DNA of 64,000 nt, taken from assembly GCA_022559845.1 (NCBI GenBank), contig CM040126.1, forward strand, positions 222,524,641-222,588,640, in the 5' to 3' direction. The notes below the pieces were generated by a model. It was given only the letters and a program-made list of their open reading frames with translations. It did no database searches and was not told the DNA's origin. Position 1 is the first letter of the stretch, and each line of letters starts with the position of its first letter. This stretch comes from Amorphophallus konjac (lineage: Eukaryota > Streptophyta > Magnoliopsida > Alismatales > Araceae). Below, piece after piece: positions 13,348 through 25,263 of this stretch. The translations under genes and the position numbers were made by a program.

Positions 13348-16300
13348 ATGGCAGACTACAATCAAAATCAAAATCAAATTCAACAAGTTACTCCCAAGCA
13401 AATGAAGGAATATTTCTTGCCGAATCAATACCAACCTTCATTTTATACCCAAACACCTTAAAATCAAGCAGCCCAATATGAAATTAAATCTAGCACCATT
13501 CAGATGTTGCCATCATTTTATGGCAATACCAATGAAGATCTCTACAGATATTTGGATGAGTTCCTCCAGATTTGCTCAACTGTTAAAATTTCTAACTTCT
13601 CTGATGATGCTCTCAGGCTGACTCTCTTCCCATTCTCTCTCAAAGACAAAGCCAAATATTGGTTAGGAGCCTTGGGTAGATCAATTGACACTTGGGCAGA
13701 AATGTAAAAGGAATTTTTGAAGAAATTTTACCCCATAGGACGAACCAATACCATGAGGAGAGCTATTACTGGATTCACACAAAACCCTGGGGAATAAATC
13801 CATGAGGCATGGGATAGGTTGAAAGATTTGTTAAGGAAATGCCCACACCATGGATTATCAAGATGGCAAATTGTCCAGGCATTCTATGAGGGATTGACTG
13901 ATAGTTACAGGCAAATGGTGGATGCGTCTTGTGGGGGAGCTTTTATGAGTAAGAGTGAGGATGAAGCTTATGAATTATTTGAGATGCTCAGTGAAAATTC
14001 TATTAGTCATGCCTCGCTCTCATCCTATGAAAGAGTCATTGGGCCGGCTAAGAGGGGCGGACTTTATGAAGTGAAAAGCCAAGTTGAGTCTGAGAATAGG
14101 ATGGATATAAATGCTTTGACTCAGAAGTTGAATAAAATAGATTTGTTGGCGCAGAAGATAGAGAAGGTTGATCTCGTAGCTCAAAAGCTAGATCAGTTAT
14201 TATCTAGGCATGAACCTTCTTCTTCTTCAGCCTCTCAACCTCAACCATTCTCAGCTCCCAGTCATGGCGAAATTTGTGCTCTTTGTTCTAGCCCTGACCA
14301 TATGGTCACCGATTGCCCCACTGCAGCTCAGCTTCCCCCATTCATCCAGGAACAAATCTTCGCTGCTCAGGGTGTCTCTAAGCCTCCTTACGATCCTTAC
14401 TCCAACACCTACAATCCAGGCTGGAGAAATCACCTGAATTTTTCTTGGAAATCTCAACAAGGTCCATCTACCCAATCTAATCCCTCTTTTCAAAAACAAC
14501 CATTTCAGGCTCAACATCACCAACAACACCAATCTCCGTTTCAACAAGCTCAGTCTCAGCATAATTTCCCTCAAACCAATGCACCGTTACAACAATATTC
14601 TCAACCTCATTTTCAGCATTCTCAGGCCCCATATCATCAACCTTCTACTCAACATTTTCAGGGCCAGTACCATCAATATCTCCCAAACCATTTTCAAGCT
14701 CCTCCTCCTCCTCAACATCCACAGCCCAATTTTGATGAAAAATTTGACCAACTCCAACAGCACATTCTTTCTCAGCAACAATCTATCGCCAAGTTGGAAG
14801 GTCAGATAGGGCAATTGGCAGCAAGTAATGTGAGGAGAGAGGTGGGTCAACTTCCTAGCCAACCTATGGCTAACCCTAGGAACCAACCTCCGGGCTTCCC
14901 CCAAAGAGTTCCTATTCTACCTCACCCAAACCAACCTCAACCGCCCCCTCCTACAGGTCCCCAATTCGAGAATGCTAAGGCAATATCTTCTCTTAGGAGC
15001 GGGAAGGTTTTAGATGATCCTTACAAGGCCAGGGGAACTGACAGTAGTTCGGGCCAAGAAACCAAAGAGGAGTGTGATGAGGAAGAGGAGCCCGTAATTG
15101 GTAAAGAACTGAAGAAACCGGATGGTGGAGAGAAGAAGCTGGATAAAGGAAAGGCAAAGGTTGAAGGAGGACCCCAAGAATATGTGCCAAAAATCCCTTT
15201 TCCCGATGCTCTGAAGTCGAAGGCTCACAAGAAATTACCGGTGCATCAAGAAGAATTAGTGGAATTGTTTAAACAGGTTAATATAAATATTCCACTCTTG
15301 GATGCCATCAATCATGTGCCGGCATATGCGAAGTTTTTAAAAGAGCTTTGTACTCCGAAGAGGGAGTCGAAGGCGGTAACTCAAAAGATCCGCTTGTCCG
15401 AGGATGTGAGTGCGATTTTGATGAATCATTTACCAAAGAAATTGAAGGACCCCGGAGCCCCGTTAATCTCATGTGCTATAGGTGGAGTCACTTTTGATAG
15501 AGCATTGCTAGACTTAGGTGCTAGCGTAAATCTTTTACCCACCTTTATCTATGAGAAATTTGATCTGGGAGAGTTAAAACCCACTTCAATCATCCTTCAA
15601 TTGGCGGATCGGTCGGTAAAAACTCCAAGGGGTCTGTTGGAGGATGTTATTGTCAAGGTGCATGAATGTTATTTTCCGGTGGATTTTCTCATTTTGGATA
15701 TGGCCTCGACCCAGGACTTAAAGCACACACCCATCATTTTGAGTCGTCCATTTTTAGCTACGGCTAAGGCCAATATAAATTGTGCCACGGGAATGATGGA
15801 TATATCGTTTGGAGGCAAGAAGGTTGCGTTGAATGTTTTTAAGGCTTCTCAATACCCGGACCATGAAGAAGAATGTAATATCATTGATATCTTTGAGGAG
15901 GTGATAGATGAAAGTCCGGATGACATCGAGGACACCCTAGAGGAGGGAAGCATGCTTCAGAATTCATCCCTCTCTTTCTCACCCTGGTTTAGGGTAGAAT
16001 CACTCCCTCCATTACAATCCAAACCTGCACTTCCATCTCTGGATCATCCGCCTACTCTTGAACTGAAACCTCTGCCGGATTCTCTCAAGTATGCTTATCT
16101 GGGTCCTGACCAAACTCTGCCCGTGATTATTGCTTCTAATCTTACTTCTGCTCAGGAATCTCAGCTCTTAGATGTCCTTAAGGAGCATAGGGGGGCAATA
16201 GGATGGTCGGTGACAGATCTCAAGGGTATCAGTCCGGATGTTTGTATGCATCACATTTACTTAGAGGACAATGCCAAGCCGAGCAGAGAGATGCAACGCC

Positions 16301-18948
16301 GGCTGAACCCGAACATGAAAGAGGTAGTCAAGCAAGAGGTAGTGAAGTGGATGGATGCCGGGATTATATATCCCATCTCTGATAGCAAATGGGTCAGCCC
16401 CACACAAGTTGTTCCAAAGAAATCTGGGCTGACCGTGATTCAAAATGAGAAGGGAGAAGAAGTGCCAATGAGAATACAAACGGGGTGGAGAGTCTGTATT
16501 GATTACAGAAAATTAAATTCAATGACAAAGAAAGATCATTTCCCTCTCCCGTTTATAGATCAGATTTTGGAGAAATTGACTGGGCAAAGATATTTTTGCT
16601 TTCTGGATGGATATTCCGGGTACAATCAAGTTGCGGTCTACCCGGACGATCAAGAAAAAACTACATTCACGTGTCCTTATGGCACGTTTGCTTTTCGGAG
16701 AATGCCGTTTGGGCTTTGTAATGCCCCTGCCACCTTTCAGCGGTGTATGATGGCAATCTTTTCTGAGATGGTGGGAGAATTTTTGGAGATTTTCATGGAT
16801 GACTTCTCAGTTTTCGGTGACTCGTTTGATTGTTGCTTGGAGAATTTGAAGAAGGTGCTGGCACGATGCATTGAATCCAACCTGGTGTTAAGTTGGGAGA
16901 AAAGCCATTTTATGGTACGAGAGGGCATTGTGTTAGGCCATGTTATTTCTGAAAGGGGGATGGAAGTAGACAAGGCTAAGGTCGATCTGATTTCCAATCT
17001 TCCTCCCCCTTCGTCCGTCAAACAAATCCGCTCTTTTCTTGGCCATGCGGGTTTTTATAGAAGGTTCATTCAAAACTTCTCTACCATCACTCGTCCGCTC
17101 ACTAAGCTCCTAGCCAAGGACACACCATTCCAGCTCGATGAGTCTTGCCTTGAAGCTTTCCATTCTCTAAAGGCATCCCTGACCCAAGCTCCAATTCTTC
17201 AAACACCAGATTGGTCACTGCCGTTCGAAATCATGTGCGATGCCTCGGACTATGCTATTGGAGCTGTCTTGGGGCAAAGGATCGATAAGAAACCTGTTGT
17301 GATCTATTATGCGAGTCGCACTCTCGCGGATGCTCAATTGAATTATACCACCACCGAGAAAGAGCTTTTGGCCGTTGTTTTTGCCCTGGAGAAATTTCGC
17401 TCATATCTTTTGGGGGCCAAAGTTATTGTCTATTCTGATCACGCTGCTCTGAAATATTTACTCACCAAGAAGGATGTGAAACCCCGTTTGATTCGATGGA
17501 TTCTATTACTACAAGAATTTGATTTGGAAATCAAAGATAAGAAGGGGATTGAGAATGTGGTGGCTGATCATTTGTCTAGGATAGTGATACTTGAGAGTGC
17601 TCCCATGTCTGATTCCTTTCCGGATGAACATTTGTTATCTATCTCTCACATTTCCACCCCCTGGTACGCTCACATTGTCAACTTCTTGGCAGTAAAACAA
17701 ATCCCGGGTGGGTGGACTAAGCAGGAAAAGGATCGGTTCTTTTCACAGGTCAAACACTATTTTTGGGAGGACCCGGAACTGTTTCACATGGGTCCTGATC
17801 AGATCATACGGAGATGTGTCCCCGAAGAGGAACAACAATCAGTATTGAATTTTTGTCACAATCTAGCTTGTGGGGGACACTTCTCGAGAAAGAAGACTGC
17901 GGCTAAGGTTTTACAAAGTGGATTCTATTGTCCCACTTTATTTAAGGATGCTTATGAATTTTCAAAACCGTGTTTGAGGTGTCAAGCTGTGGGCAACCTT
18001 TCTAAGAGAGATATGATGCCGCTTAATCCCATTCTGGTAGTGGAAATTTTTGATGTTTGGGGTATTGATTTCATGGGACCGTTTCCACCATCTTTTGGAT
18101 ATGAATATATCTTGGTGGCGGTCGACTATGTTTCAAAATGGATTGAAGCTATCGCCACAAGGACCCATGATCATAAGGTGGTGATGAAATTTGTGAAAAA
18201 GAACATCTTCTCTAGATTTGGGTGTCCTCGGGCTATGATTAGTGATGGGGGGTCTCATTTCACGAACTTTCAATTCCGAGCTTTGCTTCGGAAATATGGC
18301 ATCACTCATAAACTTGCTACCCCCTATCATCCCCAAACCAGTGGGCAGGTGGAGGTTTCCAATAGGGAGATAAAGAACATATTGCATAAGACAGTTAGGC
18401 CGGATCGGAAAGACTGGTCTGAGAGACTAGATGATGCACTTTGGGCCTATAGAACTGCCTTCAAAACTCCTATCGGTATGTCGCCCTATCGTCTCATTTT
18501 TGGAAAAGCCTGCCACTGGCCCGTCGAACTGGAACATAGAGCATATTGGGCCATTAAGCAAGTGAATTTTGATCTCAATCAAGCTAGAGCCCAAAGAGCA
18601 TTACAACTCAATGAACTGGAGGAACTTCGGAACGAAGCATATGAAAATTCTCGGATTTATAAAGCTAAAACCAAGGCTTTCCATGATCACCATATTCATA
18701 GGAAAACTTTCCATGAAAATCAAAAAGTTTGTCTTTTTAACTCACGGCTACGTTTGTTCCCTGGTAAGTTGAAATCCAGATGGGATGGACCGTTTACTGT
18801 TGTTAAGGTATTTGACCATGGCGCCGTCCAAATTGTAAATCCACAAAATGGTCATATTTTTACTGTTAACGGTCAAAGGTTAAAACCCTACTTGGAAAAT
18901 GAGCTGTTATCACCTAAAGAATCCATCACATTAAGTGATCAGGTATAA
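13348..18948 (+). pseudogene. Athila-type Gag-Pol polyprotein, three in-frame stops in gag
   Basis: One frame runs from the ATG at 13348 to the TAA at 18948, broken by TAA at 13459, 13705 and 13795; from 13798 on it is open for 1716 codons. Numbering residues from the ATG at 13819: CCHC zinc knuckle 153-166 (C-x2-C-x4-H-x4-C), a Q/P-rich linker to about 350, protease with DLGAS at 565-569, RT with FMDD at 992-995, RNase H with CDASD (D1141), integrase zinc finger starting at H1347, and integrase triad D1417, D1476, E1512 (D-x58-D-x35-E). No catalytic residue looks lost. The FMDD form and the primer site point to Athila. There is no env-like ORF after pol. The break lies only in the capsid part, so the enzymes would need another start or readthrough. 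Confidence 0.9.
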
Positions 18949-20124
18949 ATTCCTTTCAAACCTTCATGCGTCTGGCTGAAGATGGTAAACTTAGCGCTTC
19001 TGGGAGGCAACCCACGGTTTTTGTGATTTGATGTTTTGTGTGTTTGTGTTTCAGTTGCACGCAACAACGAGAAGGCGCTTTCGTCACTTCACCCCGCCCA
19101 CCAGGTTGTGTCCTTCCATCCCAACCATATTTTATGTTTACTTGTTCTCTGGTTTTCTATTTACATATGTCATTGAGGACAATACCATTTAAGTTGGGGG
19201 GGAGAAAATTTTTTGAGAATACAATGAATTCTTGGATGATACCCTGCATTGTTACATAAGAATCTGTCATGTAAATCCCCATATTGAGTTTCATGATTCA
19301 TGCTAAATTGAAAATGATTCTAGAATAGAAATGATTAGGGAGAAGGATGATGGAAAAGTTATTTACTCTAGCCATGGAAAAATGATCTAAGAACTCTTTT
19401 TAAAATTCATGTGCACTTTAGAAAAGATAAAAATATCACGTTGCACGCTAATGAACCAGATAGGACAAGCCTTCTGCTATTTTGGGTCTGTTACCTGATA
19501 TTCTGCACTTCTTAACAAAGAGATATTTGATAAAGCTTTCTGCCAAGTTATCAATCAAAATTAGTGCAAAAGTACAATTGAAAAAAAAATTGAGAAAAGA
19601 ACACCATGAAAAATGCTCCGAATCTGAGTAACCGGGCCTACTTCACCTAAGACGTGTTGAGGTTCGCGTCAAAAGGATAAGGGAACCTTGATCTGCGAAA
19701 CTGGGCCTACTTTAAGGTTCGTGTAAAACAGTGAAGGGTAGTGCAGCATCATGTGTGTAGAAAAAAATATAAAGATCCCTAAGGGATGAAATAATAAGAC
19801 AGACAAAAGCTAGTATGCTTAATGCTCTGATTAAAGAAGTGCAGGGTTGAAAGGTACTTGTTCAGAATAGCAAAATGGGGGATGCAATTGTCTACACTGT
19901 GACTTTAGCATATCACATGCACAAGTGCTACTGAATTTTGATTAGAATTCTTAATCATGTGTCTGAATTTTCAAATCGAAGGCTAGTATGTGTTAATATT
20001 TCCGGATTCTTAATCTTTAGTTATTACTGTAAAGGAAAAGTTGGATATGATGGTATGAACTTTGTAAACTCTTGTTAGTCCTTAATTGTAAATTGTTTGC
20101 ATTACTAAGAGACTAACAATGAGT
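18949..20124 (+). other. 3' non-coding region of the first Athila unit
   Basis: About 1.18 kb without a credible gene. The segment after the stop (GCGTCTGGCTGAAGATG near 18968, then TTAGCGCTTCTGGGAGGC) is shared with 25253-25290 of the second unit. A purine tract AAGTTGGGGGGGAG sits at 19191-19204. A pair of degenerate repeats around CGGGCCTACTTCACCTAAG lies at about 19630-19735. Confidence 0.7.
19191..19204 (+). other. Internal polypurine-like tract, first unit
   Basis: AAGTTGGGGGGGAG resembles the terminal tract at 20125-20137 but lies about 935 bp before it. The same paired arrangement exists in the second unit (25585-25600 and 26533-26545). Confidence 0.6.
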
Positions 20125-20137
20125 AAGTTGGGGGGTA
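20125..20137 (+). other. Polypurine tract before LTR-B
   Basis: AAGTTGGGGGGTA directly precedes the LTR-B start TGATAAATG. It is the normal end of an Athila internal region, which argues that LTR-B is the true 3' LTR of the gag-pol unit and not a solo LTR inserted at random. Confidence 0.8.
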
Positions 20138-22300
20138 TGATAAATGTGTACTTTTAAATGATAACTTATGACATGCACACTTTTTACGAGCTTTAATATT
20201 AGAAAATATGCACTTTTCACACCGAATCACAGTTTCATATTAAGATGTCATGTTTGATAGAATTAATTACATTTTGAGTAATAAACATGTATTTTACATC
20301 TTGAGAAATGGCAAGGAAAGCCTGTATAAATAGGAAAGAAAAGATGAGCTGAAGTCCATTCACACCGATCAAAGCCCAAGATTTTCTATAATAGTTATAT
20401 AGCTATCTAGCTATTTATTTATATATTTATATTTATATATCTATCTACCTATTTATAATTCTAATAAAAATAGATTTTAAGAGATATTCACAAATATACA
20501 CATATTCACTTGTAATATATATATAGATATATATATATATATATATTAAGTGTGATATATATATCACGTGATGTGCATATGTGTAACATTGAATGGCTTC
20601 ACAATTAACCACGTTGGCTATACAACTATGATATGTATAGCGTTACATGGCTTCACAATTAATTGTAGCGTTGCATACTTTGATAGGTATAGTCAACGTG
20701 GTTGGACCTCACAATTAATGAGCAACAGGCTTCACGAACGGGCCAAGTGGCCTCCTTCTCAGAGCATGCAAGCTTCAACAAATGCGGCAGCGCATGGCGT
20801 CAACGCAGCATGCGGGCGTCTCATTCACGCGGCTGCAGGTGGCGTGGCAACGATGGTGCCGTGCTTCACGTCGGCCGATGGGAGGTCGGCAGCAGGATGG
20901 CCAAGTCAATGGCCAAGGCAGCCCATGCGAAAAAAAAAACAAAGAGGAAAGAGAGAGGACGGCTTTGGCCATTTCAACAAGGGCGGCTGCCCATCTTTGC
21001 GGCTTCAACAGTGGCGACCCTGCTCCGCCCCGTCACAACGTAAGAAAGAAAAGGAGGACAGTGGAAGATATAAATAGGGCTCCTATTGTGAGGAGTTCGG
21101 GGGGTTGTTTTTTTTTTTTGGAGAGTTGAGGGTTGGATTGGTTGTATTTTTTTAGAGTTGTTGTTGCCTTAGGGAGAGTTACGTGAGAAGCTTTGTAGTG
21201 TGTGTTTTGAGAGATGTTATTGTAATCTTTGTGGTTTTTGTTGTTGTTGTGTTCTGTTCTTTGTCTTAATCAGATTTTAGATTGTTAATTGCCCCTTTAC
21301 ATGTTGTTGTGTACTCCATTTAACATTATTGTCTTCATCAAAGTTGTTCGTCTTTCTGTTCTCCACATTTTCTCTTTTTACCATTTCTTCTGATTCCTCT
21401 TCGTTCTCAAGATATGGCATGATTTGTTTAGTTCTGTTTTGAGTGGTTACTGTTCATTCGCAGGGATAGTCTTCACCATTCTTCCATTTTGTAGCCCTTA
21501 CTAATCTCTTTTCTCTCTGATTTCTTCACAAAAGTTCTTCCTCTCCCTTAGATCTAGACTTCATCTTTCTTCCACTTCCTCTAAATCACCCCCGTTTTAA
21601 AGTTATTAATTATTTTCTAAAGGTCTGTTCTGTACGACTTAGTTTGTGATCATCTATATTTATCATTAATCTTCACAGATCTTCTATCTAAGTTTTCACC
21701 CCCTTCTGATCTTATTTTCTTCCTGAGTTGTTCATCAAAGTTGTGTGTTTTCAAGTCATCTTCAATTTCTTCTTCTACCTCTTCTTCTAATTCTCAACCG
21801 TTTCCAAGATAGAATTAATTTTCTAAAGTTCAGTTTTTCTAGATTTTACTGTTCATCCATCCTTATAGATCTCGGTTTTTCATGATTTTCACCTTCTTCC
21901 TCTCATTTTCTGCCTCTGAGTTCTTCATCAATCTTCTTCCTCTCGTCGTCCTCTACAACTTTGCTTTCTTCCATTTTTCCTGAATCCCTCCAGTTTCAAA
22001 GATATTCCTTTTCCAATCTCTCTGTTGTTTTTATTCAATTTTTCTTGTATTTTCTCACCTTCTCGTATTCGTAACTTAAGTTAAATTCACGTAATCTTAT
22101 CTTCCTTAGTTTAATCTCACTCAAATTAGATTTCTCAAACATAAGAATTCTCATCCATACTATTTTAAAAGTTATTTTGTCTCCCTGTGGATCGACCCGT
22201 ATTCACCATTTTACGCTAAATTCAATAGAGTTTAAGTGAGTGAGTTCGGTAAATTGTAAATTGAGGCACGGCTTTTAACGACGAGGTTTGTGGTCAGTCA
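20138..22300 (+). mobile_element. LTR-B, heterologous middle LTR
   Basis: This 2163 bp LTR begins TGATAAATGTG and ends GGTCAGTCA. It lies between a polypurine tract and a primer site. Its last 200 bp resemble LTR-A (shared GATCGACCCGTATTCACCA, then GTGAGTGAGT), but the rest does not align by eye. It has its own TATA box. No flanking 5 bp duplication is seen (GGGTA against ATTTT). It holds no protein domain; a frame of 169 codons near 20568 has none and ends inside the LTR. Confidence 0.85.
21069..21076 (+). promoter_or_regulatory. TATA box of LTR-B
   Basis: TATAAATA in the context GGAAGATATAAATAGGGCTC lies about 930 bp into the LTR, followed by a T run and G/T-rich sequence. Confidence 0.6.
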
Positions 22301-22305
22301 ATTTT

Positions 22306-22323
22306 TGGCGCCGTTACCGGGGA
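22306..22323 (+). other. Primer binding site of the second Athila unit
   Basis: TGGCGCCGTTACCGGGGA is identical to the site at 12884-12901 and follows LTR-B after five bases. Confidence 0.85.
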
Positions 22324-23319
22324 GGAAATAATTTTTAATAGTTGAAAATTCTTGTGTTTGATGTGTATATTTGTATATTAACTTTTCTATTTTTATTTTG
22401 CAGAAAAAACAAAATAAAAATCAGAAAAACAAAGAAAAAGGTACATCGGACTTGAAAGTTATGTCTTTGTCATTTTATAGCTTCTTACATTCTTAAAAAA
22501 TTCAAAAAAAATCAAAAAATAAAAAATAAAACAAATTGCACTGGATAGATAGGTTCATTAACTAAAAAAAAAAATCTTCATTTATACAAAATAAAAGACC
22601 TCATTGCAAGAGTAGAAATTACACTTTCATGCTCTAGGTCATGCATCATTTAGGATAGAAGTTCTTCTTTCATTTGTTTTCATTTTTGTTAATTGCATTT
22701 TGAAGATTACGAGGGGCAAGGTACGTTCTACTCATCCTATTCTGACATGCATATTGCATAAGAACCCCTTGTTTTAAATTGTGGTGTGCATTTCATTTCA
22801 AAATACTTTAAGGGCAACACCCCTAAACAACATAAGGTGGGGGATTTCATCACCCCTTCCTTAGCCCACAAACCACATTTTCCTTGCATCTTTGCATCAC
22901 CTAAGCCATGAATAAAATCCAGTAAATATTGGCCCTAGGATCACACTGTGATTCCTGTGTTATTTAGGTTTATCCTCTTATGAAAACTGGTGTCTAAGGC
23001 AAGACGGTCGGATGGTAAACGCCTTAAGCGGGACTGTGGTTTTGCATAATAAGGTCCCTACGAAAGTAAGGGGAACCTCCCACTTCCCCACCCCTTACCT
23101 GGCCGGTGGACATATTGAGGGTAAACTTAAGTCACACTTTAATCATTTTGTGAAACCCAATTTGTAGGTTTAGGTCGCATCTAGGTCATTAGGTAATTGT
23201 GTGTCAACTTGTGTGTGCATGTAAAAAAAATTCAAATAAAAAAATTATTATATCACTCTTTCTTGGGCCTTTCCCATCGCCACATCCACTTTTGTTTAGG
23301 CCCATTACTAGATACTTTC
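22324..23319 (+). other. Long untranslated leader of the second Athila unit
   Basis: A non-coding leader of about 1.0 kb. The first 690 bp are A/T-rich, with A-rich runs near 22400-22580, and have no match in the first unit. The last 300 bp (from about 23015) match 12908-13115. No ORF starting with ATG is credible before 23320. Confidence 0.7.
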
Positions 23320-25263
23320 ATGTTCAATCATGTGGGCCATTTGAATTCAAATCCTTTATTTACCCAATATCATCCAAATCCATCATTCGGCCAAAATGGA
23401 ATTTACAATTCATCTCTTCCCCAAGAGCCAAACCAATTTCCATCGAATTTTTCCACCACTTTTTCTCACACAAATCCATATCCTAGGTGGGAAAATCAAC
23501 AATCTTCTTCTTGGGCACCTTATCAAAACCCCATTCACAATCCTTCAAACTCACACTTTTCAGATTGGGCTTCTTACTCAAATGCTCCTTACAACCAAGC
23601 CCAACATGAAGGACACTCCATCTACTCCCCATCACCTCAGTACGAGACTGATTTTCATTCTAATTCCTCACCACTGTCTGAGTCCTACCCAACCTATCCG
23701 GCTCCTCCACAGTCTGACGTCGAGGACCGATTTACTCAACTAACTCAGCTCATCTTGGCCAATCAGCAAACCCTTAATGCTCAAAGCCAAATCATTCAAG
23801 CCCATATTGATCAACGTGATAGAGAGCTAGAACTGGACCAACATGCTAGCCTCTCCACGGAAAATCTTGAAAATCAATTTTCTGATTATGATTATAATAT
23901 CGGATTGAATGCTCCATCTATCAATCCTCACTTCCATACTTCTCCATCACTTTTTGATAATGAGGATCATATGGAGCAGCCATATCAGGAAAATTGGGGG
24001 GCAGCTGATGAATCTCAATTTGTAATGGCCAAAGAAAATAATGAGGAGCCTAAGTTGGGGGGAGAAGAATGGCCTAATGCAATTCAAATTTGGGCCTCAA
24101 ATTCTACGGATCATTATGATCAAGCCCAACCTAAAGAGGGCTGGCCCATGACCTTGTCACCACCTTCTGCTGATTACTCTTCACATTTTTCTGTTGAATC
24201 TCGGCCTCACTATTCAACTCCTCTACCCTCAAATCCCAATTCAGAGATGATATTCAATCAACCCTGTCAATCAATGATGCTTCAAAGTCAATCTCTCCAA
24301 GCACGAATTGATAGGATGATTGAGACGATCAAGAGGATTGAGGAAGAACAAGTGCTTAGCTCTTCTGGTTGCATTTCTACTGATCAAATTCTTGATGATG
24401 ACTATGATCACTCTATGATTCCCCAAGAGCATTACCCTCTGATTAATCTTAATTTAGAAGATGAAGGAATTATGGAGAGATCTTGTCAAAAAGATTTGAA
24501 TGAGGAACCTAGACAATTTGAGGAGATTGAAGAATTTGATGGCAATGAAATTCATGACGGTGATGAACTGATGAATGATCATATGCCCCCTCCTAAAAAG
24601 GAATTTGAGGAGCCAGTGCTTGATTGTCAACATGAGGGAAATGCAAGAGAGGTGGATGATCTTCAGTTAGGGGGAGAGGATGAATATATTGAACCTCATC
24701 ACAAGTCTCTCCCCGACCATGATGAGCTTCTCTTTGAAGATGGGAATGGAGAAGAAGTGGAGATGGTACACGACTTTGATGAAATTATCTTTGAAGATGG
24801 GAAGGAAGAAGAAGTGAAGATGGATCTAGAATTGAATATTTATTTGAATAATGAAGTTGGGGTAAATGAGGAATTGAATGATTTGAGTGTGCCGCATAAT
24901 AATTTCAATCTAGAGGAGCAGGTGGAGCTTGTGCCAATTCTTGACCACGGTGATTCTTTTGAAATTCTTCCAATCGATTGGTTCAACCTTGCTCTACATG
25001 TTGATTTCTCTGATCCCACGAAATCTCAGGAGGAGTATATCCTAATTGATGACATGATTCTTGCCAATGTTCCTCCTCTATTCTCTAATTGGGGCGATTC
25101 TTTTGAGCTACCTCCACCTCGATATATGCTTTGCCCTTATACTCACCCATTCCAGTTATATCTCTCGGGGCATGCACAAGAACGTTTTCATAGGAATGAA
25201 ATCTTGTGGTGGCTCATTCTAAAATCAACTCGTTGGTTAATGCACTTCTATGCGTCTGGCTGA
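23320..25263 (+). CDS. Acidic Gln/Glu-rich protein of the non-autonomous Athila unit
   Basis: The ORF has 647 codons from the ATG at 23320; the open frame extends to 23197 but without an ATG. The N-terminal third is rich in N, P, Q, S and Y. A helix-like stretch at about residues 145-185 (TQLTQLILANQQTLNAQSQI) resembles the segment after the zinc knuckle in the Athila Gag of the first unit (about residues 315-345 there). The C-terminal half is strongly acidic and contains a duplicated module (ELLFEDGNGEEVEM and EIIFEDGKEEEVKM). No capsid fold, zinc knuckle, protease, RT, RNase H or integrase motif is visible. I do not recognise the protein. It may be a remodelled Gag fragment retained by a parasite of autonomous Athila elements. 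The unbroken frame, next to the broken gag nearby, suggests either youth or selection. Confidence 0.65.
   Translation: MFNHVGHLNSNPLFTQYHPNPSFGQNGIYNSSLPQEPNQFPSNFSTTFSHTNPYPRWENQQSSSWAPYQNPIHNPSNSHFSDWASYSNAPYNQAQHEGHSIYSPSPQYETDFHSNSSPLSESYPTYPAPPQSDVEDRFTQLTQLILANQQTLNAQSQIIQAHIDQRDRELELDQHASLSTENLENQFSDYDYNIGLNAPSINPHFHTSPSLFDNEDHMEQPYQENWGAADESQFVMAKENNEEPKLGGEEWPNAIQIWASNSTDHYDQAQPKEGWPMTLSPPSADYSSHFSVESRPHYSTPLPSNPNSEMIFNQPCQSMMLQSQSLQARIDRMIETIKRIEEEQVLSSSGCISTDQILDDDYDHSMIPQEHYPLINLNLEDEGIMERSCQKDLNEEPRQFEEIEEFDGNEIHDGDELMNDHMPPPKKEFEEPVLDCQHEGNAREVDDLQLGGEDEYIEPHHKSLPDHDELLFEDGNGEEVEMVHDFDEIIFEDGKEEEVKMDLELNIYLNNEVGVNEELNDLSVPHNNFNLEEQVELVPILDHGDSFEILPIDWFNLALHVDFSDPTKSQEEYILIDDMILANVPPLFSNWGDSFELPPPRYMLCPYTHPFQLYLSGHAQERFHRNEILWWLILKSTRWLMHFYASG

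Noticed and set aside
20568..21129. Frames up to 169 codons in LTR-B
   Set aside because: They sit in the promoter part of an LTR, have low complexity and no recognisable motif.
20138..22300. LTR-B as a simple solo LTR inserted in an Athila element
   Set aside because: It has no flanking 5 bp duplication and is placed exactly between a polypurine tract and a primer site with a full second interior behind it.
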